Shown here piece by piece: positions 43,459-52,349 of a DNA stretch of 64,000 nt. The notes under the pieces were generated by a model that had not been told where the DNA came from, did not search any database, and saw only the letters and a list, made by a program, of their open reading frames with translations. This DNA is from an uncultured Sphingomonadales bacterium (GTDB lineage: Bacteria > Pseudomonadota > Alphaproteobacteria > Sphingomonadales > Sphingomonadaceae): contig CAILBC010000021.1 of assembly GCA_903832325.1 (NCBI GenBank), forward strand, positions 38,739 to 102,738. The letters are read 5' to 3'. Position 1 is the first letter of the stretch. Every line of letters starts with the position of its first letter. Made by a program: the position numbers and the translations under genes.

Positions 43459-44151
43459 TCAGTAAGCCAGATCGGGAAAAAGATACCACAGCCCAAGCGG
43501 TACGCCGACCACCCGTGATTCCAGCCAGGTTACGAAAACCCACGGCAAAAGCCCGAACAACCACGCCTGGCCCATCGCGCCGATATGGAGAAGATTGGGC
43601 CAGAACGGGGTGCGTTCGGCCCACAGCCGCCATTCGCGGCCGGTCCGTTCGGTCAGTTTGCGATCCTGCAGCACCGATCCGATCAGCGCGAGCACGATCA
43701 GGCCGCCACAGACAATCAGGTTGCGCACAGTGGGCAGGATCAGCAGCTGCATCGACAGCCAGATGGTGATGGCGAACATCATCGGATGGCGGGTGACCAG
43801 GAACACACCCGTGGGCAGCCGCGTCGACAGGCCGTTGAAAGACGATCCGACCAGCGCCGGATTGCCGGGCAGCGAGGCCACGAACATCACCACCGCGAAA
43901 TAGCCGACCAGATCAAACGCAAATTGCAGCGCCAGGTTCTTTGACGACCACAAGGGCACATCATGCGGCGCGAAATGATAGGCCACGCCGACAAGAACGA
44001 TCAGCACCATCGCAACAATGGAATAGAGCGTCTGAAACCCGACCACGCCCATGCTGTTCACCATGGCCGCGCGAAAGCGGTGCGACAGCAGGAAATGGCT
44101 GGCAACAAAGCTTGTTACGGCAAGCAGCAAAGGAAACATTTCTGGGAACAT
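43459..44151 (-). CDS. NnrU-family membrane protein
   Basis: A 230-residue inner-membrane protein with six or seven hydrophobic helices. The family pattern includes ASHFLLSHRFRA near the N-terminus, VTRHPMMFAITIW in the middle and EWRLWAERTPFWP near the end. NnrU was found next to nitric-oxide respiration genes; related proteins resemble isoprenylcysteine methyltransferases. Here it converges with dxs and no denitrification gene is nearby. The start is the first of two in-frame ATGs (44151, 44139). Confidence 0.85.
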   Translation of the reverse strand: MFPEMFPLLLAVTSFVASHFLLSHRFRAAMVNSMGVVGFQTLYSIVAMVLIVLVGVAYHFAPHDVPLWSSKNLALQFAFDLVGYFAVVMFVASLPGNPALVGSSFNGLSTRLPTGVFLVTRHPMMFAITIWLSMQLLILPTVRNLIVCGGLIVLALIGSVLQDRKLTERTGREWRLWAERTPFWPNLLHIGAMGQAWLFGLLPWVFVTWLESRVVGVPLGLWYLFPDLAY

Positions 44152-44334
44152 CAGCGCGACCGCCTCAATCTGGGAAGTGCACAACGGCTGGGTTTGCGGT
44201 TAACGCCGTTTCACCATGTTGCAATATTCTTGCACTCGCGAAACATGCCCGCGCTTTGATGTCCACTGGAATAATATTCGAATCGGTATGGATTTGCCCT
44301 GCCAACGCGGCGAATCGTGCACCAATTGGCGCGC

Positions 44335-46116
44335 TCAGTTGACCCCGTGCATCAGCCGGCGCAGCGGCCAGGCCAGCACCAGCAGCACCGCGCCGATGGC
44401 CACCGAAATCCACCCGATCGTGGCAAAGACATGGACATAGGTGTCCAGGCTGAGCTTGGGATTGGTCACTTCGCCGCCAACCGTATCGACACTGGCGATT
44501 TGCGCCACCACACCGGCCACATATTGCGCCACCGCGATCGACAGGAACCACACCCCCATCATCAGCCCGACGATCCGCGGCAGCGACAGCTTGGTAATCA
44601 TGCTCAGCCCCACCGGCGAAATGCACAGTTCCGCCATCGTGTGGATCAGATAAAGCCCCGCCAGCCACCAGATCGAAACCTTGAAACCGGCATCGGCAAA
44701 GCTGCTGCCCCAGACCAGCAACAGGAAACCCGCACCCACGCCCGACAGTGCCAGCCCGAATTTGACCGGAGTCGATGGTTCCAGCCTGCGCCGGCCCAGC
44801 GCAACCCACAGCATCGATGCGAACGGGGCCAGCGCGACGATATAGAACGCGTTGAAAAACTGGGTCTGGGCGGCCGAAATGCGAAACGCCCCAAACACAT
44901 GCAGATCGGTGTTGCGATCGGCAAACAGCGTCAGCGACGATCCGGCCTGTTCAAACAGCGTCCAGAACACCGTGTTGAACGTGATCAGCACCATGGCCGC
45001 AACCATCATCTGGAATTCGACGCGGTTGCCAGTGGCCCAGGCATACCCCAGGATCGCCGGCACGCTGATCAGGAACGTCCCGAACATCAGCTTGCCCATC
45101 AGCGGCAGCGCCAGAACATAGCCCAGCATGCCCCCGCCCGGTGCGACCGGGGTCGCGGTCATCAGATTGAGGAACAGCAGCATGATCAGCGGGACCACGG
45201 CCAGCGCGCCGGCATAGATCAGCAATGACCGGTCCTTTGCCAGATCCGCCGGCGGATTGCCAAACGCGGCGAGGCGCCCGCCATCGAACTGGATCAGCGC
45301 CCAGGAAATCAGCATGCCGACCGCCGCCAGCAGAAAGCCGGCCCACCAGCCGATGACATCGGCCAGCAGCGGGCAGAACGTCTGCGACAGCAGTGCCCCG
45401 ACATTGATACCCATGTAAAAGATCGTGAACCCGGCATCCTTGCGCGTGTCGCCCGGCCGATACAGCTCCCCGACCATCGTCGAAATGTTCGGTTTGAAAA
45501 ACCCGTTGCCAACGGTGATCAGCGTCAGCGCCAGCAGCACCAGCGCGGTGGTATACGAAGACCGGTCACCGCCCGAACTGAACCGGTCCGCCGCAACGTG
45601 GCGCGCGACATGGCCATCGGCCGCAACCAGCGAAATTGTTCCGTCGGCTTCGCCGTGAATCGCCAGTTTCTGCCGGTCGATCAGCACATAGCGTTTTTCA
45701 TGCCCGGTCGAGCTGGGGTGATCGGTCACGTTTTCCTGCACCACGTCGTGCCGCACGCCGTCGATCATCGCCCAGGGCCGCGCCGCGTCGCCGCCAAAGC
45801 ACAACAGAAAATAGCCCAGCGCCATGACCAGCGCGCCGAACTTCACCGATCGTTTGGACCCGAGATAGCGATCGGCCAGCAGCCCGCCGATCAGCGGGGT
45901 CAGATAGACCATCGCGGTGAACCCGCCATAGATCCCGTTGGTGGTGCGGTCGCTGAACAGGAAATGCTTGGCCAGATAAAGCGTCAGCAGCGCGCGCATG
46001 CCGTAATAGCCGAACCGTTCCCACATTTCGGTGGTGAACAGCCGGGCCAGCTGGCGCGGATGGCCAAACCATTGGGGGCCGGAAGGGGGGGCATCGGGCG
46101 CAGGTGCCCCAGACAT
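44335..46116 (-). CDS. POT/PTR-family proton-coupled peptide transporter
   Basis: A 593-residue transporter. Signature regions are TTEMWERFGYYGMRALLTLYL (the ExxERFxYY proton site) and FTIFYMGINVGALLSQT, followed by further helices and GLMMGVWFLSIAVAQYVAG. About 70 residues (roughly 105-180) between the first helix group and TALVLLALTLITVGNGFFKPN form a hydrophilic, charged insert. The start is taken at 46116, the last ATG before the core; an upstream in-frame start would add about 24 residues. Confidence 0.92.
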   Translation of the reverse strand: MSGAPAPDAPPSGPQWFGHPRQLARLFTTEMWERFGYYGMRALLTLYLAKHFLFSDRTTNGIYGGFTAMVYLTPLIGGLLADRYLGSKRSVKFGALVMALGYFLLCFGGDAARPWAMIDGVRHDVVQENVTDHPSSTGHEKRYVLIDRQKLAIHGEADGTISLVAADGHVARHVAADRFSSGGDRSSYTTALVLLALTLITVGNGFFKPNISTMVGELYRPGDTRKDAGFTIFYMGINVGALLSQTFCPLLADVIGWWAGFLLAAVGMLISWALIQFDGGRLAAFGNPPADLAKDRSLLIYAGALAVVPLIMLLFLNLMTATPVAPGGGMLGYVLALPLMGKLMFGTFLISVPAILGYAWATGNRVEFQMMVAAMVLITFNTVFWTLFEQAGSSLTLFADRNTDLHVFGAFRISAAQTQFFNAFYIVALAPFASMLWVALGRRRLEPSTPVKFGLALSGVGAGFLLLVWGSSFADAGFKVSIWWLAGLYLIHTMAELCISPVGLSMITKLSLPRIVGLMMGVWFLSIAVAQYVAGVVAQIASVDTVGGEVTNPKLSLDTYVHVFATIGWISVAIGAVLLVLAWPLRRLMHGVN

Positions 46117-46538
46117 CGAACCGGCATTCGCTATGGTCAAGATCAGCCTCTCCTGCCCCGGGGCACCCAGCTTGGCCGCCCATCGCAACTTGTGCGACTC
46201 CTAGCCCGCGGCCTGTCCATGGCAAGCGCCGATTCGGGCGAAACCATGCCCAAATGTCCCGCCCGCGGCCAACAAAGGTACACCAGACTGTCGCATATCG
46301 GTGCAAACGCCAGAAAGATGGCACAAAACTGCGTTTTGATACGTTCGATAACATTGTGAACGGCTTGGCGGTCTGGCAAGAGATTGGGCCACGGCCAAGT
46401 GGGGGCCGTGAGGTCGGAATTCGCACAAATCGTTCTCTGGCGCCTGAACGGGCGCAATCTTGGGGATGATCAGGGGCGTTTGGCAAATTCCGGGCAATGT
46501 TGGGGGATGTCATTGACATCCGGTGGAGGGACTTGCGG
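46117..46538. other. Intergenic region between the POT transporter and ihfB genes
   Basis: This 422-base gap separates two divergent genes. I find no credible gene in it, no RNA signature and no repeat. It should hold both promoters; TTGACATCCGGTGGAGGG just before ihfB may supply a -35-like box and the ribosome site, but this is weak. Confidence 0.4.
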
Positions 46539-46826
46539 ATGATACGATCCGAATTGCTGCAGGCGCTGGCCAAGGAAAGGCCGGACATGCGCGGCGAAGA
46601 AATCGAACGCGTGGTCGAAGTGTTCTTTGACGAAATCGGCCGCCGTCTTGCCGAAGGGGGCCGCGTCGAACTGCGCGGCTTTGGCGCATTTTCAACCCGT
46701 ACGCGCGATCCGCGCAAGGGCCGCAACCCGCGCACCGGCGAAACCGTCGACGTGCCCGGAAAGCGCGTGCCCTATTTCAAACCGGGCAAGGAAATGCGCG
46801 TCCGCCTGAACGCCGACGGCGAATAG
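46539..46826 (+). CDS. ihfB: Integration host factor subunit beta
   Basis: A 95-residue IHF/HU-fold protein that bends DNA. It opens MIRSELLQALAKE and carries the arm region GRNPRTGETVDVPGKRVPYFKPGKEMR, with the Pro of the intercalating arm tip. ATG 46539 is downstream of GGAGGG. It forms a heterodimer with IhfA, encoded elsewhere. The frame upstream to 46497 is ignored because the IHF N-terminus is here. Confidence 0.95.
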   Translation: MIRSELLQALAKERPDMRGEEIERVVEVFFDEIGRRLAEGGRVELRGFGAFSTRTRDPRKGRNPRTGETVDVPGKRVPYFKPGKEMRVRLNADGE

Positions 46827-46850
46827 GCAAACGCGGGGCACCTGTTTCCC

Positions 46851-46887
46851 GACAAGACCGGCGGGTTTCGACAAGACTGGCGGGCAT
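46851..46887. repeat. 19-bp direct repeat, 2 copies
   Basis: GACAAGACCGGCGGGTTTC is followed directly by GACAAGACTGGCGGGCAT. It lies just after the ihfB stop, in non-coding DNA. Confidence 0.7.
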
Positions 46888-46975
46888 GACCTGGCCATCC
46901 CGTGTGGATGGCCGGCGCATTGTGCGCTGCATCGCCCGGAATGAGCCCAAAGGCCGGTCGAATGCGAAAAGCCGG

Positions 46976-47010
46976 ATACAAAAAAGGGGGCGCCCGGCGC
47001 CCCCTTTTCG
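46976..47010. terminator. Bidirectional intrinsic terminator
   Basis: GGGGGCGC pairs with GCGCCCCC across a 3-base loop (46986-47004), flanked by A6 on the left and TTTT on the right. It can stop transcription from the cytochrome c gene (reverse strand, T6 after the stem) and from ihfB (forward). Confidence 0.88.
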
Positions 47011-47036
47011 CGTTTGGCATTGCCCGGCCGTGCGGG

Positions 47037-47996
47037 TTATTTTGCGGCGCCGGCCGCTGCAGGTGCGGCACCCAGCGTCAGCTTGCCGCCCTTGCTGTTG
47101 AGATAGGCGATCACGTCGGCGCGCTGCTTGGCATCGGTCAGACCGGCAAAGGTCATCTTGGTGCCGGCGGCAAAAGCCGCAGGACCAGCCAGCCACTGGT
47201 CGAGCGTTGCCGCATCCCAGTTGCCCTTGTGCGCCTTCAACGCGTCGGAAAAGGCAAAGCCGCCGCGGCCTTCGCCGATGGCATCGCCGGCAATGGCATA
47301 AAGGTTGGGGCCGATGCCGTTGGCGCCGCCCTGATCGATCGAGTGGCAGGATTTGCACTTGGCAAAGACCTTTTCACCCGATGCCGCATCGCCGACCATC
47401 GCCACCGCGGGCGTGGCCGCTGCGCCGGCGGCAGGTGCCGCCGCAGCCGAAGCCGCAACCGGTGCGGGCAGCGGCAGGTTCGAACCCTTGGAGTTGAGAT
47501 ACAAAATCACGTTGGCGCGATCTTCGGGGCTGGTCAGGCCGGCAAACGACATCTTGGTGCCGTCGGCATAAGCCTTGGGATTGGTCAGCCACTGATCGAG
47601 CGAGGCGAAATCCCATTTTCCGCCCTTGCCCTTGAGCGAATCCGAAAAGGCATAGCCGCCGCGACCCAGGCCGATGCCATCGCCGTTCACTGCCCACAGA
47701 TTGGGGCCGATGCCGTTGGCGCCGCCCTGATCGATGGTGTGGCACGCCTTGCACTTGGCAAAGACCGCTTCGCCCTTGGCCGCATCGGCCTTGGCCAGCC
47801 GGTTTTCAATCGGTTCGACTGCGGCCGCCGCGGTGGCGCCGCCGGCCGCTTCGACACCGGCAATGGCATAGCCCATGGTTTCGGGGCGTTCGTGCTTGTC
47901 TGCCAGGAAATAGTGGCCCGACAGGCTTGACAACCCAAGGGCCACGATACCGCCGAACAGCGTCCAACCGGCGATGGTATTGAAATTGTCGCTCAT
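47037..47996 (-). CDS. Membrane-anchored di-domain cytochrome c
   Basis: A 319-residue protein: an N-terminal membrane anchor (GWTLFGGIVALGLSSLSGHYF), then two cytochrome c domains joined by an Ala/Pro linker. Heme sites are CKACH (Cys82-His86) and CKSCH (Cys214-His218); the axial Met ligands are in GTKMSFAG and GTKMTFAG. The two domains share long identical runs such as GGANGIGPNL, showing an internal duplication. It probably shuttles electrons to a terminal oxidase. Confidence 0.93.
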   Translation of the reverse strand: MSDNFNTIAGWTLFGGIVALGLSSLSGHYFLADKHERPETMGYAIAGVEAAGGATAAAAVEPIENRLAKADAAKGEAVFAKCKACHTIDQGGANGIGPNLWAVNGDGIGLGRGGYAFSDSLKGKGGKWDFASLDQWLTNPKAYADGTKMSFAGLTSPEDRANVILYLNSKGSNLPLPAPVAASAAAAPAAGAAATPAVAMVGDAASGEKVFAKCKSCHSIDQGGANGIGPNLYAIAGDAIGEGRGGFAFSDALKAHKGNWDAATLDQWLAGPAAFAAGTKMTFAGLTDAKQRADVIAYLNSKGGKLTLGAAPAAAGAAK

Positions 47997-48217
47997 GCCT
48001 TTCCTCAAATTCCTTAAGCGCGCGGCGGGCGGCGAAAACCGGAACGTCGCGCAGAACCATCAGCAGTCGTCATTTGCGGCTCGCTCTAGTCATCGCTCCG
48101 CGCGGGCGCAAGTGCGATTGCGGGCCCCGAGGTGCAGTTGCGCCGGAAAAGGTGTGCCCCCGGATTCATGCCCTTTTGCTTGTCGATCGGCCAATCGCGG
48201 CCTAAGCGCGTTTCGCC

Positions 48218-49108
48218 ATGGCCAGCTATCCCCGCCCCGCCCTCGCGCTTGTCGACGCGATGACCGCCGCCGCCGCGGCCGAACCCGATCGCGCCATCGC
48301 GTTTCAGGGCGCACCGGGGGCCAATTCACACCGCGCCGCCAGCGAAGTCATGCCCCACGGTCTGCCGCTGCCGTGCTTCAGCTTTGAAGACGCGCTGGAT
48401 GCGGTGCGCGAAGGCCACGCCGGCTGTGCGATCATCCCGATCGAAAATTCGCAGCACGGCCGCGTGGCCGATATCCATTTCCTGCTGCCCGAATCCGGGC
48501 TGTCGATCGTCGGCGAACATTTCGTCGATATCCATGCCAGCCTGATGGGGCTGGGCAAAGGGCCGTTCACCAGCGCCTATAGCCACCCCCAGGCGCTGGG
48601 CCAATCGCGCCATTACCTGCGCGCGCGCGGCATCGTGCCGATGAGCTATGCCGACACGGCGGGCGCGGCGGCCTATGTGGCGGAACTCGGCGATCCGGCG
48701 ATTGCCGCGCTCGCTCCGCGCATCGCGGCCGAACTTTACGGGCTCGACGTGGTGGAAGACAATGTGGAGGATGCGCCCGACAACACCACGCGCTTTGTCC
48801 GCCTGGCGCGCAAACCGCTTGATCCGGCCACGATCACCGGCACGGCGATCACCACCTTCATATTCGAAGTGCGCAACATTCCCGCCGCGCTGTACAAGGC
48901 GCTGGGCGGGTTTGCGACCAACGGCATCAACATGACCAAGCTGGAAAGTTATCAGCAGGGCGCCAGCTTTTCCGCGACGATGTTCTTTTGCGATGTGGTG
49001 GGCAAACCGGGTGACCGCGCGCTGGATCTGGCGCTGGAAGAACTGGCGTTCTTTGCCAACAACTTGCGCATTCTGGGCACGTATCCGCTGGAACGCGAAC
49101 GCGGCTGA
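48218..49108 (+). CDS. pheA: Prephenate dehydratase
   Basis: A 296-residue monofunctional enzyme converting prephenate to phenylpyruvate for phenylalanine synthesis. The catalytic domain has IAFQGAPGANSHRAA, IPIENSQHGRV and the TRF motif in NTTRFVRLAR. The C-terminal ACT domain (KALGGFATNGINMTKLESYQ) gives feedback control by phenylalanine. No chorismate mutase domain is fused to it. Confidence 0.95.
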   Translation: MASYPRPALALVDAMTAAAAAEPDRAIAFQGAPGANSHRAASEVMPHGLPLPCFSFEDALDAVREGHAGCAIIPIENSQHGRVADIHFLLPESGLSIVGEHFVDIHASLMGLGKGPFTSAYSHPQALGQSRHYLRARGIVPMSYADTAGAAAYVAELGDPAIAALAPRIAAELYGLDVVEDNVEDAPDNTTRFVRLARKPLDPATITGTAITTFIFEVRNIPAALYKALGGFATNGINMTKLESYQQGASFSATMFFCDVVGKPGDRALDLALEELAFFANNLRILGTYPLERERG

Positions 49109-49196
49109 CCCGCCCCGGCACATGCCCGCAACGCCGCTTGCCGCCCGTGGCGCGCCATGCAACGTTGCCCGGGTGAGTTCGCCCCGCGCCCCGATT

Positions 49197-49910
49197 ATGA
49201 CCGCCGCCATGGCCGCCGCCTCTTCCGTTGGACAGGCCTCTTCCGTTGGACAGGGCGCTTCCGTTGAAATGGCCGCTTCCGTTGGAATAGGCGCCGGCGC
49301 GGATGGCGCGGCCTGGGAACGGGTGCGCGCGATGGGCGATATCCAGTTCACCCCGATCGATCCCCCGCCCGCCCCGCCACCGGCGCAAACTTCGCAATGG
49401 CTGCGCGCGCTGCTCGAATGGCTGGCCGCGTGCTTCGCGCCGCTGGGCCAGTGGCTGGCGCTGCACTGGCGCGCGATCGAAATTGCCGGCGGTGTGCTGC
49501 TGATTGCCGGCCTGCTGTGGCTTGCCTGGCGTCTGTGGCGCGGGCGCAGGCCGGCGCCAGCCGCCGTGCCGGATGGGCAGCGCTGGGCCCCCGATGCGGC
49601 GCGCGCGGCGGTGCTGCTGGCCGATGCCGACCGGCTGGCCGCGGCGGAACGCTATGACGAGGCGGTGCATCTGCTGCTGCGCCGGTCGTTCGAGGATATC
49701 GCCGAAATCCGGCCCGACTGGCTGACCCCGGCGAGCACCGCGCGCGAAGTGACGCACGTGGCCGGCCTGCCCGCGCCGGCACGCGCGGCCTTTGCGGTGA
49801 TCGCGCAGGAAGTCGAACGCAGCCGCTATCGCCTGCGCCCGCTGCACCGCCCCGATTGGCTCCGCGCGCGCGATGCCTATGCCGCCTTTGCCGTGCCGGC
49901 GCCCAAATGA
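49197..49910 (+). CDS. DUF4129-domain membrane protein
   Basis: A 237-residue protein: a Ser/Val/Ala/Gly-rich N-terminus, one transmembrane segment (IEIAGGVLLIAGLLWLAWRL) and a C-terminal cytosolic DUF4129 domain (RYDEAVHLLLRRSFEDIAE ... VIAQEVERSRYR). DUF4129 proteins occur with MoxR/DUF58 genes. The start is uncertain; ATG 49122 would add 25 residues and ATG further down is possible. It begins the cluster that runs to 55728. Confidence 0.75.
   Translation: MTAAMAAASSVGQASSVGQGASVEMAASVGIGAGADGAAWERVRAMGDIQFTPIDPPPAPPPAQTSQWLRALLEWLAACFAPLGQWLALHWRAIEIAGGVLLIAGLLWLAWRLWRGRRPAPAAVPDGQRWAPDAARAAVLLADADRLAAAERYDEAVHLLLRRSFEDIAEIRPDWLTPASTAREVTHVAGLPAPARAAFAVIAQEVERSRYRLRPLHRPDWLRARDAYAAFAVPAPK
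49218..49289 (+). repeat. 18-bp tandem repeat, 4 copies, in frame
   Basis: GCCTCTTCCGTTGGACAG twice (49218, 49236), then GGCGCTTCCGTTGAAATG (49254) and GCCGCTTCCGTTGGAATA (49272). Translated, the copies give ASSVGQ-ASSVGQ-GASVEM-AASVGI at the N-terminus of the DUF4129 protein, directly after its proposed start codon. Confidence 0.9.
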
Positions 49911-51334
49911 CGCACAACCCCGCCGCATTTGGCGCGAGAGGCACTTTTGCGCTGGTCGTGGCGGGATTCATTGCGTTCATCGTGCTGCTGGCCTGGCTGG
50001 GCACGGGCGAACAGCCTGCCAATACCGGCGGCGCACATGGCCAGGGCAAAGGCATTGCCGGCTATGCCGCGCTGGCGACGATGCTGGGCGCAGATGGCGC
50101 GCAAGTGCGTTTCAACCGCATGCCCCGGCATTTCGGCGGCGGCGATCTGCAGATCCTGACCCCGCTGCCCGGCGCCGATGCCGGGGATATCGCCGGCCGC
50201 ATCCGCGCGCGCCGCATGGGCCTGGGCCCGACAATCGTGATCACGCCCAAATGGCGCACCGAAACGCTGACCGACGATCCGCGCCACCCGCCTGGGCCGT
50301 TTTCCGCGCTGCTTGGCCGCGCGCGCGCGCCGCGGGGCTGGACCACGATCACGGGCGCGGGCCTGCCGCAATGGCCGGGCTTTCTCGACCATGTCGGCGT
50401 AACGCTGAGCCCGCATGATGGGCCGCCGGCGCATGGCTGGCGGCGCAGCGATGGCCCCAAAACACCTGCCGAAGGTCCGATGGCCAAAGGGCCTTTGCCC
50501 GATGATCACATGGTGCTGTCGGGCGGCGGCTTCGACGATGGCGGGCATCCGCTGGTGCCGCTGGTGCGCAGCGGCGACGGGCGCATCCTGGCCGGCTATT
50601 TTGCCGATGGCGGGGCCTATCCCGCGCTCGAGGCGATGGCCGGATCGCCAAAGCCGGGCGACAACACCACGCTGCGGCCGCTCGTGCTGGTGTTCGAGCC
50701 CGATCTGATGAACAACCGCGGCCTTGCCGATCGCGCCACCGCGATGAACGCGCTGCGGCTGGTGCAGGCGGCCATGGGGGGTGAAGGCGGTGGCAGGGCC
50801 TGGCCGATGCCGGTGGAGTTCGACCTGGCGCTGGCGGGCATCGGAGAGCCGCGCAATCTGCTGACACTGGCATTTGCGCCACCGTTTCTTGCAGCGACGA
50901 TCTGCCTGATCGTGGCGATGGCCGGGGTGATCTGGCGCGGTTTCGTGCGGTTTGGCCCGGTCGAGTATGGGGCCCCGGCGGAAATTGCCGGCAAAATCGC
51001 ACTGGTTGGCGGCGGCGCGGCGCTGGTGCTGCGCGCGCGCCGCCACCGCCTGATGGCCGGGCCTTATGCCGATGCCTGCCGCGAGCGGCTGCAGATCGCG
51101 CTGGGCCTGCCCCGCCAGCGAACGGCCGACGAAACCGATGCCGCGATCGAACGCATCCAGCGCCTTGTCGCGCCCGGCACAATGCCGTTTGGCGAAGCGG
51201 CGGCGCGGCTGGGCGCGGCGCGCGGCGCGGCGGCGATTGCCGCCCGCGCCGCGGTGCTGCATGGCATTGAACAGGCACTGGCCCATGGCGACCACCCATC
51301 CACCCAAAGATCCAGCAATCGGGGACAAGCATGA
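49907..51334 (+). CDS. DUF4350-domain protein
   Basis: A 475-residue protein. An N-terminal transmembrane segment ([19 protein letters not shown]) is followed by a long domain with [20 protein letters not shown] and [13 protein letters not shown], then a second membrane segment ([17 protein letters not shown]) and a cytosolic tail with [11 protein letters not shown]. This two-membrane-segment plan is usual for DUF4350 proteins next to MoxR genes. Function unknown. It overlaps both neighbours by four bases. Confidence 0.85.
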   Translation: MTHNPAAFGARGTFALVVAGFIAFIVLLAWLGTGEQPANTGGAHGQGKGIAGYAALATMLGADGAQVRFNRMPRHFGGGDLQILTPLPGADAGDIAGRIRARRMGLGPTIVITPKWRTETLTDDPRHPPGPFSALLGRARAPRGWTTITGAGLPQWPGFLDHVGVTLSPHDGPPAHGWRRSDGPKTPAEGPMAKGPLPDDHMVLSGGGFDDGGHPLVPLVRSGDGRILAGYFADGGAYPALEAMAGSPKPGDNTTLRPLVLVFEPDLMNNRGLADRATAMNALRLVQAAMGGEGGGRAWPMPVEFDLALAGIGEPRNLLTLAFAPPFLAATICLIVAMAGVIWRGFVRFGPVEYGAPAEIAGKIALVGGGAALVLRARRHRLMAGPYADACRERLQIALGLPRQRTADETDAAIERIQRLVAPGTMPFGEAAARLGAARGAAAIAARAAVLHGIEQALAHGDHPSTQRSSNRGQA

Positions 51335-52287
51335 CACCAGACACTCTGCGCGATCTGGCAGGCGCGATCCGGCGCGAAGTGGCCAAGGCCGTGGTGGGCC
51401 AGGATGCGGTGATCGACCACCTGCTGATCGCGCTGTTTTCGGGCGGCCACGTCCTGCTCGAAGGGCCGCCGGGCACGGCCAAGACGCTGCTGGCGCAATG
51501 CTTTGCCGCATCGCTGGGGCTGGATTACGGTCGCATCCAGTTTACCCCCGATCTGCTGCCGGGCGATATTCTGGGATCGAACATGTTCAATTTCCAGACC
51601 AGCCAGTTCAGCCTGACGCGCGGGCCGATTTTCTGCGAATTGCTGCTGGCCGACGAAATCAACCGCACCCCGCCCAAGACCCAGGCCGCCCTGCTGGAGG
51701 CTATGCAGGAACGGCGCGTCACGCTGGATGGCACGGCGCATGCCCTGTCCGACCGGTTCACCGTGATCGCCACCCAAAACCCGATCGAAAGCCAGGGCGT
51801 CTATCCCCTGCCCGAGGCGCAGCTTGACCGGTTTTTGTTCAAGGTGCTGGTCGATTATCCCGATGCGGACGAAGAGGCGCGGATTGTTGCGCGCTATGCC
51901 CAGGGGCACGGCGCACGGCGCCCGGCCGATCTGGGCATCGCCGCGGTGACCGGCGCGGCGCAACTGGCCGATGCGATTGCCGCGACCGCCGCGGTGACCA
52001 TGGCGCAAAGCCTGATCGATTATGTGGTGCGGCTGGTGCGTGCCACGCGCGAAAGCGGCGATCTGATTTCGGGTGCCAGCCCGCGCGCGGCGGTGCTGCT
52101 GGCCGGTGCGGCCCGCGCCCGCGCCGCGCTCGACGGGCGCGATTATGTCGTGCCCGATGATATCAAGGCGCTGGCCACCGCAGTGCTGCGCCACCGCCTG
52201 TTGCTGTCGCCCGCCGCCGAAATCGAAGGCCGCGCGATCGAGGCGATCGTGGCCGACCTGATCACCCGCACCGAAGCCCCCAGATGA
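51331..52287 (+). CDS. MoxR-family AAA+ ATPase
   Basis: A 318-residue MoxR ATPase. Walker A is [15 protein letters not shown], Walker [21 protein letters not shown], and sensor elements are seen in [12 protein letters not shown]. MoxR proteins act as chaperones that help assemble or insert metal or protein complexes and partner with VWA/DUF58 proteins, as the next gene does. It overlaps the DUF4350 gene by ATGA. Confidence 0.93.
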   Translation: MTPDTLRDLAGAIRREVAKAVVGQDAVIDHLLIALFSGGHVLLEGPPGTAKTLLAQCFAASLGLDYGRIQFTPDLLPGDILGSNMFNFQTSQFSLTRGPIFCELLLADEINRTPPKTQAALLEAMQERRVTLDGTAHALSDRFTVIATQNPIESQGVYPLPEAQLDRFLFKVLVDYPDADEEARIVARYAQGHGARRPADLGIAAVTGAAQLADAIAATAAVTMAQSLIDYVVRLVRATRESGDLISGASPRAAVLLAGAARARAALDGRDYVVPDDIKALATAVLRHRLLLSPAAEIEGRAIEAIVADLITRTEAPR

Positions 52288-52346
52288 TTGTCCCAGCGCT
52301 GATTGTGCCAGCGATGATTGTGCCAGCGCCGATCGGGGCCTCCTGA
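52284..52346 (+). CDS. Possible 20-residue micro-ORF between the MoxR and DUF58 genes
   Basis: ATG at 52284 overlaps the MoxR stop (ATGA). The 20-codon frame reads [20 protein letters not shown] and ends at TGA 52346, four bases before the DUF58 ATG. It is built from the 15-bp repeat there. It could keep translation coupled across the gap, or be an accident of the repeat. No ribosome site beyond coupling. Confidence 0.35.
   Translation: MIVPALIVPAMIVPAPIGAS
52285..52329. repeat. 15-bp tandem repeat, 3 copies
   Basis: TGATTGTCCCAGCGC, TGATTGTGCCAGCGA and TGATTGTGCCAGCGC stand in tandem immediately after the MoxR stop. The period keeps reading frame, so copy number could change without frame loss. 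Confidence 0.9.
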
Positions 52347-52349
52347 CGC

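Noticed and set aside
46511..46525. TTGACATCCGG before ihfB as a copy of the 14-bp repeat at 40288
   Set aside because: Only an 11-base match; it occurs once and in no tandem arrangement, so chance is sufficient.
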